Shown: piece after piece, positions 57,601-64,000 of the stretch
How the letters are laid out: each line of letters starts with the position of its first letter
Position numbering within the stretch: position 1 is the first letter of the stretch
Assembly (NCBI GenBank): GCA_025716815.1
Contig: JAIXMN010000023.1
Span: 124,001-188,000, forward strand
DNA length: 64,000 nt
Direction: 5' to 3'
Source of the DNA: Dichotomocladium elegans
Taxonomy: Eukaryota; Mucoromycota; Mucoromycetes; Mucorales; Lichtheimiaceae
Made by a program: the position numbers and the translations under genes
The notes under the pieces: model-generated
The model's database searches: none
What the model was told of the DNA's origin: nothing
What the model saw: the letters and a program-made list of their open reading frames with translations, nothing else

Positions 57601-58479
57601 TGAGTAGCGAAGTTGATGGCATTTCTCTTTCTTCAAATGCATGTAGTAGGATATCAAGGAATATTGTATCGCTATGTATGAAGTCGATGAAGGGATATCA
57701 ACGTAAGATTAATTTGCCCAACTGCGCCAGTTCTCGTTCTATACAATGTAACACATAACAGTAACACCCTGGGAGCTTTCCTCGTCTGGACAGTGAAAAA
57801 CCATTTGTATTATTTTAGGTACTTAAACTACATGAAAAGACCTGCGTTGACTTATATCATTAGTGTATCCGAGTTACTCAGTGACCTTTCTTTATGACAC
57901 TAATAAACCACGCCAGTATTATAGAACTGTCGTATTGACAGTGATGTGGATCTTCAGCATAAAATTTGAAAGCATCTTTGCAGGTGCTTTCCCTTTAACG
58001 TGAGAGAATGATAAACTATTAATAGGTTGCGTGCCCAAACGTTTAAAGGTGATATCGACTCCCGCTACTACAGGTTCTGTTTGTGATATCCATATGCTAG
58101 AGCTAGTTGTTATCCGCCTAAAGATCCAACTTCATCGTATGTAGTATCTTCCATCGATACAGCCATAATTAATTGTGTTTAGATAATCTGGTCTGCAAAA
58201 AAGATTATTTTCATTTCTGATTTGATCAGCTAGTAAATAAAAAACGTCATTGCGGTTTTCTTAAATAACGAATTCCCAGGGGTTGAACTTGCATCGTAAG
58301 CTCAAGTTTTCTAACCAAGTTGATCAGGAGCTTATGTATTTATTAGTTGATGTGTATATTAATGCACTCCATATCAGTGGCGAATGTACAGAGTATTACA
58401 TGGATATGCGATTAACGAGTGAGAAGGTGATTGAATGCGTCGAATAAAGATAGCAAAACAAAGGTAGAACACGTACTAC
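57601..58479. other. AT-rich intergenic region after the transposon relic
   Basis: About 880 bases with stops in all frames and no ORF over 60 codons. It may include eroded transposon 3' sequence. No RNA gene seen. Confidence 0.45.
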
Positions 58480-61400
58480 CTACAGTCGACATTCAATTGG
58501 GCGGGCCACGTCAGTCGGTTGGACTAGAAGCTGAGTAGCCTCTAGTGCGTCCCAGATGGTTCGTACATAGACAAGTTCTATATCTTGAATGATAGTTTTG
58601 GCCACATCTGCTTCGACATCCCGCCGATTCCGAGCAGGCAAAATAATCTTTCGGATACCTGCCCGATGGGCAGAAAGGACTTTCTCTTTGATGCCACCGA
58701 CAGGTCGTACCTGACCTCGCAACGTGATTTCACCAGTCATTGCAGTGGTCCCTGACACTGCTTTATTCATCAGCACTGAGATCAATGACATCGCCATTGT
58801 AATACCGGCAGATGGCCCGTCCTTTGGCACTGCGCCGTTGGGGACGTGGATGTGGATATCTGTGTTTTCCAGGAGCTCTTCCTTGCGTGATCGTGTCAGT
58901 TTCAGTGCATATGCATTTGCTTTGACCCATGAAACTGCAATGTATGCCGACTCTTTTATTACGTCTCCAAGATTGCCTGTTTGGTTATAGTGTAAGCAAA
59001 TGCAATGTTATGGTACAATAAAAAATAAATATTTTACCAGTGAGCGTTAAACGACCACGGCCTGCCATCAAGGTTGTCTCCACCTGGAGCACATCGCCTA
59101 AACCGCTCTGAGAATAGGCCAGCCCTGATACCACACCAGACATAGCATGATCTTCATCGTCCATCACGGTCTCGCGTTCAAAGAGTCCGAGCTATCAAAA
59201 AATATAGAGTCAGGGCAAGAAACATTCCGTGCAAGGTCATTGGCAACAACATACTCCAAGAATACGCTGAATATCAGATCGTTCGATGGTCTTGCGAAAA
59301 GCATGTGGACGGCCAGCTTCCATAAGATCCGCATATTCTCGACATTTGTACCTGCACAAACTTGCGACACAACGATCGAGATTGCGCACGCCGCTCTCTT
59401 GGGTATATGTTTCACATATGTATTGAAGTACTGCATCAGAAATGACGAGGTCATCGAGACCGTGTGCTGCAAGTTGCTTGGGCCAGAGATACGATTTTGC
59501 AATATGAACTTTCTCGTCGACCGTATAGCCTTCCAGGTGGACCACCTCCATTCGATCTAGAAGTGGATCTGGAATGCTTTCCATTGAGTTGGCAGTCGCG
59601 ATAAATAACACTTGTGAAAGATCAAAGGGAATATTCAAAAAATGGTCCACAAAAGTCGAGCTTTGCGCTGGGTCCAGCACCTCAAGCATGGCAGCAGCTA
59701 AAAAAAGATCATCAGAGGTGACAAAACATAAATGTATATTGAGCCGGAGAAAGAGAGGGGGGAGGTCCTCTTTCTCCATATATATATACACCTACCTGGA
59801 TCGCCCTGGGAAGAGTTTTTGACCATCTTGTCTATCTCATCTAGCGGATACAACAATGTATGAATGCAACGTCCAGACACACTTGGCTTGTAACACAGTG
59901 CCTTACCCAGCAATATAACGGGATTTTTCACACCGCATTTCCGCATACCACTGATCAGTAATCCTGGCATAGAAGCCACGTATGTCCGGCGATGACCTCT
60001 TCCGTACAATAAGGGATGAGCATGGATAAATGTTCCGGTCTCCACCCGATATTTATCTTACCGAATATCGGCTTCATCACGTATGCTTCCCAGAGAAATT
60101 CGCTGAAACTTGCGACGAAGTGCGGTAGCAATTGACCTTGCCAGTGTTGTCTTCCCAACACCAGGCTGCCCAAATAACTTAGATGCAGGTCTGTAATATT
60201 TGATTTTCCCAGAAGAAACACCCACTTACCGGACCAACTAGGCAGAGAATAGGGGGACTCAAGTCTTGCTTTACCTTAATCACAGCCAAGTATTCTAGAA
60301 TCCGTCGTTTTACGAGCTCAAGCCTAAAGTAATTGCAGAGTAAGCATTGCTGGGGGGGGCGCCAGATTGCAATGATCAGTGTTTGCGTACCCGTAATGAT
60401 CTGCATCTAGACGATCACGTGCTTCGGAGATATTAACAACGTCATCCATCCGCTTATGCCATGGCAATGCAGCCACCAGTTCCAGGTATGCACGCAACAC
60501 CCCTGATTCAGGTGACGATGGGGCCATTTTCCGCAGTCTTTTGATGTCGCGACTAACAGAATTCCGGGCTTCTTCGGGTAAATTGCAGTCATTTAGGTTT
60601 TGCACAAGCTCTACAAGCTCTTCATCATCATCATCGGACGGGATGGCTACGATAGTATGGGGATCGGTTTCTGCGGTATTATATTCCTTTGTCTTGGTAT
60701 CATCATGGTGATAGCGTATGGGTCGTGTTGTTGTCAAGGAATGACACTGGAGGGGGTTGTTGCATAAATAGTAAGTCCTCCTCCCTGATTTTTTCACCGA
60801 TCGCTAAAAGATGTACCTGGTGCCTTAAATAAAAACCACGTCGTTGCTGATCGACAGTTTGCTCTATCCTAAAATGCTGCTCACGCAGTGCCTGGCCAGA
60901 TTGTTAATTAATAGAGTGAGAGATAGGAGAGAATATTCCATTCTGCATACCAACCTGCAATTGGCAGCTGACCACGGCTATACCAGTTTCCAGTCTGCTC
61001 GCAAGATCCACTGTTTCGAGCGCCTTAAGCTTCTCTTCAAGGGTCGTTTCCGTGACACATAGAAGCCAATCGACAAGGCTGGAGATGGGTGCGGACGCTG
61101 CTCTTCGCTCAAGATCGAAGAGGATAGCCTCTGGAATACCGATTACCCTCAGTCGTGTAACGTAGTCTTTACATAACCCGCGGAGTTGCCATGCCAATCC
61201 GTCCAGTCCATCTTCTTGCAGATCGCCACCGACGTGATGGATGAGAGAGGCTTCGAGTCGCAGGCTGTCAGCGGTCGCCACATCCTCCACAGACGATCGG
61301 CACACGCCCTGCACTCTCACCGAGAGAGCATGAGGTAAAGTGCGGTCAACCGCGAGGACTTTCGCGGTACAACCATAGTGGAAAAGCCGACTAACGTCCC

Positions 61401-61584
61401 CTTCAACTTGCCGGTGAACGCCGTGCGTTTGCTGCTGTGTTAGCGGTACACATACAATATAGATTTCATCTGTAAGCCCAATCCGGCGAGCATCGTCGTC
61501 GCTCAGCATCAGGTCGGTTACAATGGATGGAAGAAGCACTTTGCTTTCCAAAGGAAGAATGGGAAGTGTTGATGGAAGTATCAT
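58480..61584 (-). CDS. Peroxisomal Lon protease (LONP2/PIM2 type)
   Basis: An ATP-dependent serine protease of the peroxisome matrix involved in protein quality control. From ATG 61584 the N-domain starts [18 protein letters not shown] without a mitochondrial presequence. It continues into a helical region ([29 protein letters not shown]). The AAA module has Walker [12 protein letters not shown], Walker B PVILLDEIDK, sensor [20 protein letters not shown] and GVRNLDR. The protease domain carries the catalytic dyad Ser in [10 protein letters not shown] and Lys in [14 protein letters not shown]. The last residues are ECRL: CRL fits the PTS1 pattern [SAC][KRH][LM], supporting peroxisomal import. 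About ten introns; the start Met could instead be an in-frame one upstream (61704), but homology begins at 61584. Confidence 0.93.
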
Positions 61585-62063
61585 ATTACAGCAGGAATAA
61601 AAAGGAAGAAAGAAAGTAAAGTAAACCTGAAGTTGGCGTTGGTGACATATCGGAAAGGATGTGCAGGCTTGGCAATATGCACAATGCACCTTTTTGTTGT
61701 TCATGTTCATCTCAAAATGGAATTCCCCTTGTCCATTATTGACACTCCTTTAGGTCTCCAGCTCCTCCGTTTGCGAAAATCCGGCATATGACAAGGTAGT
61801 GAGGGTCATCGACAAACAGAACGTGGGGCTACTATCTGCTCATGGCCATAGACCACCAGTAACTGCACTCCTTCACCTTCCTTGATCTGCCTGTTCTTTT
61901 GATGCAAAGCAAAAAGTGTATCTAGGGAGTACGTTTAAGTAGTCTCAAATGAAATTTGCTCTATCCTAGTCACACACTCTCACTCACTCCGAGATTCTAC
62001 TTCCGAGCTCTTTCTTTTCTTCCAAACCCCTCTTCTCCTTAGCGGTCTAACAGAAAAATTCAA
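61585..62063. other. Divergent promoter region, Lon and SR-rich gene
   Basis: About 480 bases between two divergent genes, so it should hold both promoters. Pyrimidine-rich just before ATG 62064. No other feature. Confidence 0.45.
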
Positions 62064-63394
62064 ATGGGACGCGACGACAATAGCCAACGTTCACGGTCGC
62101 GTGAGGAGACAAGCTCCCGCCACCACAGACACCATCATCGCCGTCGATCGGAGCGTGACAGATCTGCATCGCCTCACCGCTCCTCCCGTCGTCGTGAGCG
62201 CTCGGTTGATGGCTCGAATAGCGATTCGGATCGCGAGAGAACAAAGAGGAGCAGAAGCAGCCGCCAGCATGATAGGAGTACCAGCCGCCATCGATCTGGT
62301 AGCGAGAGGTACTTCCTTTTCAAATTAACAAGGCGTTCATAAAAGAAACTGTTGCCAACTCGACTAGAAAACGCCGCCGATCAGTCTCGAGTGATTCGAG
62401 TTCATCTTCAAGTGATGATGACAGACACAAACGCCACAAAAAATCTAAAAAGAGTAAAAAAAGCAAGGTATACATGTCGTTTTATGCATGTTAGAAAGGA
62501 TCTGAATATTGATGCATTGGCTTTTGTTGCAGAAAAAGTCATCTTCGAAAAAGAAAAAGCGAAGCAAGCACTCTATTGGGCACGAGTGGGGCAAATATGG
62601 CATCATACACGAATCAGAGTATGTAAAAGAACTCCAAAGGGAAGTAGTAAAACAACATCCTAAAAGAATACTCATGATATCGTCTACAATAGTATCTTCA
62701 CCAAAGAATCGGCAAGTAAACCTAGTTCTCGAACGCATACCTTTGTACGGAAACATTGCTGACGATCGTGCGTGACCATTAGGAATTTGAAGCTTGGCTC
62801 GTCGAAGTGAAGAAATTGGACTTAATGAATATCGGCACCAACAAGCGAAAAGAATTATTTATTGACTTCATGGACGGTAATGGGCCAATTCAATCTTGTG
62901 GAAGGACGAGTTAACCGATATGTAGTGCGATTTAGACTACAACACGGCGACGATGCCTCATGAGAAGTATGTTTCTTTCATTTTGTTGTTGTTATTGCAA
63001 TGGTGAACCTTGTTAGGCTATGAGATGATTCTAAACATTTACTACATAGGTTTTATAACCTTTCTCGCTGGGAAATGAGACAACACGCTCTTCGAATGGG
63101 GGAAGCCCCACCTACTGACGATGGTTCGATTAACCTTCAAAGAGACGAGGAACAGCTCAGGTAGGATACTAAGCCTTCAGATCTCATTTTATTACTAAAC
63201 TCCTTCATAGGATGCAACACCGACAGGCAGCGCGTACTGCAGCCTCTCGTCAGCCAGCGCTCCAGCTATCACGCGAACAGCTTGAGGAGTTGACAAAAGT
63301 CAACCGTGAACGTGTGCAAGCTGACCGACTGCGCAAGATGGGATTGACACCCAGAGAAGGAATGGGTGTGCGCTACGAGTATGAGCCAATGTAG
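62064..63394 (+). CDS. SR/Lys-rich nuclear protein related to SCI1 (style cell-cycle inhibitor 1)-like proteins
   Basis: Seven exons (62064-62308, 62368-62467, 62533-62622, 62783-62876, 62936-62966, 63050-63160, 63211-63394) give 284 residues. The first third is an Arg/Ser/His-rich RS-type domain, followed by a Ser run and Lys-rich stretches (KKSKKSKKSKKKSSSKKKKRSK). The conserved part begins HEWGKYGIIHESE, then EFEAWLVEVKKLDLMNIG, KELFIDFMDDYNTATMPHEKFYNLSRWE. This order matches plant SCI1 and related uncharacterised eukaryotic proteins. The C-terminus has a helix (LSREQLEELTKVNRERVQADRLRKMGL). RS domains suggest nuclear, splicing-linked localisation. Specific function is not known. Confidence 0.82.
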
Positions 63395-63588
63395 AGCTGA
63401 TATAAACAAACCAGTTTTGTGGCATGCGTAGGATACATGTAGCGAGATTGATTTATTAGCAAGTAAATACACAAGAGGATCATTGCTTTTCCAGATACGT
63501 CTTTCTTTACATTGATCAAAACAGGAATGCAGAAGAGAATGTGTGTGTATGTGTATGTCTCTATGTTCGGTAAGAATGCAAATACGGT

Positions 63589-64000
63589 TTATTCCGAGCG
63601 ACCCCGGCCACGACTGTTTCCTCCTCGGCCGCGGCTGCTTCCTCCTCGACCGCGGCTGCTTGCTCCTCGGCCACGGCTGCTTCCTCCTCGACCACGGCTG
63701 CTGCTTCCTCCTCGGCTACTACCTCCTCGTGCTCCCCGGGCACCTCGGTTGGCGCCACCACCGCGACGCGGTTTCCCATTTTCCTGTTTGCCATCACCAG
63801 CGTGGGTTGTCTCGCCCTTTTGCTGTCTCTGGCTGTTGAACGGTTTCTTCTCCTCGTCTTCGCCATTGTGTGACCGGTTCTTACCAGAAAGTCGTTCCTG
63901 ACGTCGGTTCACAACATCCTTGTTCTCAATCGAAAACTCGACTATCAATCGTCTGCCGTTGAAAAGATCAGGGTTATTGTTGAGGTATCGTAGTGCAGCA
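63589..64000 (-). CDS. NOP4/RBM28-like RNA-binding protein, C-terminal part (5' end off window)
   Basis: The stop is at 63589 and the frame is still open at the right edge. The visible part ends an RRM: LRYLNNNPDLFNGRRLIVEFSIENKDVVNRRQERL, wording typical of the last RRM of NOP4/RBM28, which act in 60S ribosomal subunit assembly in the nucleolus. A charged linker (GKNRSHNGEDEEKKPFN) leads to a Gly-Arg-Ser repeat tail of about 50 residues (SRGRGG units), a common RNA-binding and nucleolar feature. The repeats are also tandem at DNA level (63600-63740). Other multi-RRM nucleolar proteins remain possible since only one RRM end is seen. Confidence 0.75.
   Translation of the reverse strand, partial: AALRYLNNNPDLFNGRRLIVEFSIENKDVVNRRQERLSGKNRSHNGEDEEKKPFNSQRQQKGETTHAGDGKQENGKPRRGGGANRGARGARGGSSRGGSSSRGRGGSSRGRGASSRGRGGSSRGRGGNSRGRGRSE
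63598..63760 (-). repeat. Tandem SRGRGG-coding repeat in the NOP4-like gene
   Basis: About seven imperfect copies of an 18-24 nt unit coding for Ser-Arg-Gly-Arg-Gly-Gly. They form the RGG tail. Confidence 0.7.

Overview
The window is 64 kb of ordinary, gene-dense chromosome from a filamentous fungus, most probably one of the Mucoromycota. The evidence is short spliceosomal introns (mostly about 45-120 nt) in nearly every gene, fungal gene families throughout (ERT1-type zinc cluster factor, PER1, HAP2, peroxisomal Lon, a class V myosin, a fungal CSL factor) and degenerate Tc1/mariner DNA-transposon remains. No operons, phage, CRISPR or plasmid features are present. I support 26 protein-coding genes. 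Two of these (the first and last) run off the window edges.

Layout, left to right: U2AF large subunit C-terminus (+); GUF1/EF4 mitochondrial translation GTPase (+); a small membrane protein ending in a metal-binding HMA domain (+); a Ser/Thr-rich single-pass membrane protein with a cytoplasmic SH3 domain (+); a seven-helix membrane protein (-); a decayed Tc1/mariner fragment; an SVOP-like MFS transporter with a 12-nt micro-exon (+); a Sec2-type Rab GEF (+); a PX-BAR sorting nexin (+); HAP2/NF-YA (+); a sugar transporter (+); a Sec7-PH Arf GEF-like protein (+); an intron-free CSL DNA-binding protein (+). Next is a 4.6-kb stretch with no convincing gene. It is followed by NC2-beta/DR1 (+), gamma-glutamyltranspeptidase (-), NOP56 (-), PAF1 (-), a His-run single-pass membrane protein (-), an FYRN/FYRC nuclear protein (+), the ERT1-like factor (+), PER1 (+), a membrane-anchored RhoGAP-like protein (+), a small GPI-type cell-surface protein (+) and a class V myosin (-). 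A second, longer Tc1/mariner relic precedes peroxisomal Lon protease (-), an SR/Lys-rich SCI1-like protein (+) and a NOP4/RBM28-like RNA-binding protein (-, partial).

Most genes are unrelated housekeeping neighbours. Two loose themes stand out. Six genes act in membrane traffic or polarity (Sec2 GEF, sorting nexin, Sec7-PH, RhoGAP, myosin V, PER1). Another group acts in transcription and ribosome biogenesis (HAP2, CSL, DR1, PAF1, ERT1, NOP56, NOP4). I see no single new multi-gene system. The most notable points are a MerT/MerP-like architecture in a fungal membrane protein, a RhoGAP and a Sec7 domain that both appear to lack their catalytic finger residue, several GC-AG introns including two in a row in GUF1, a 12-nt micro-exon, and initiator exons of 3 nt (NOP56) and 11 nt (PAF1). 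Exon boundaries were worked out by eye from splice consensus, reading-frame phase and family conservation.
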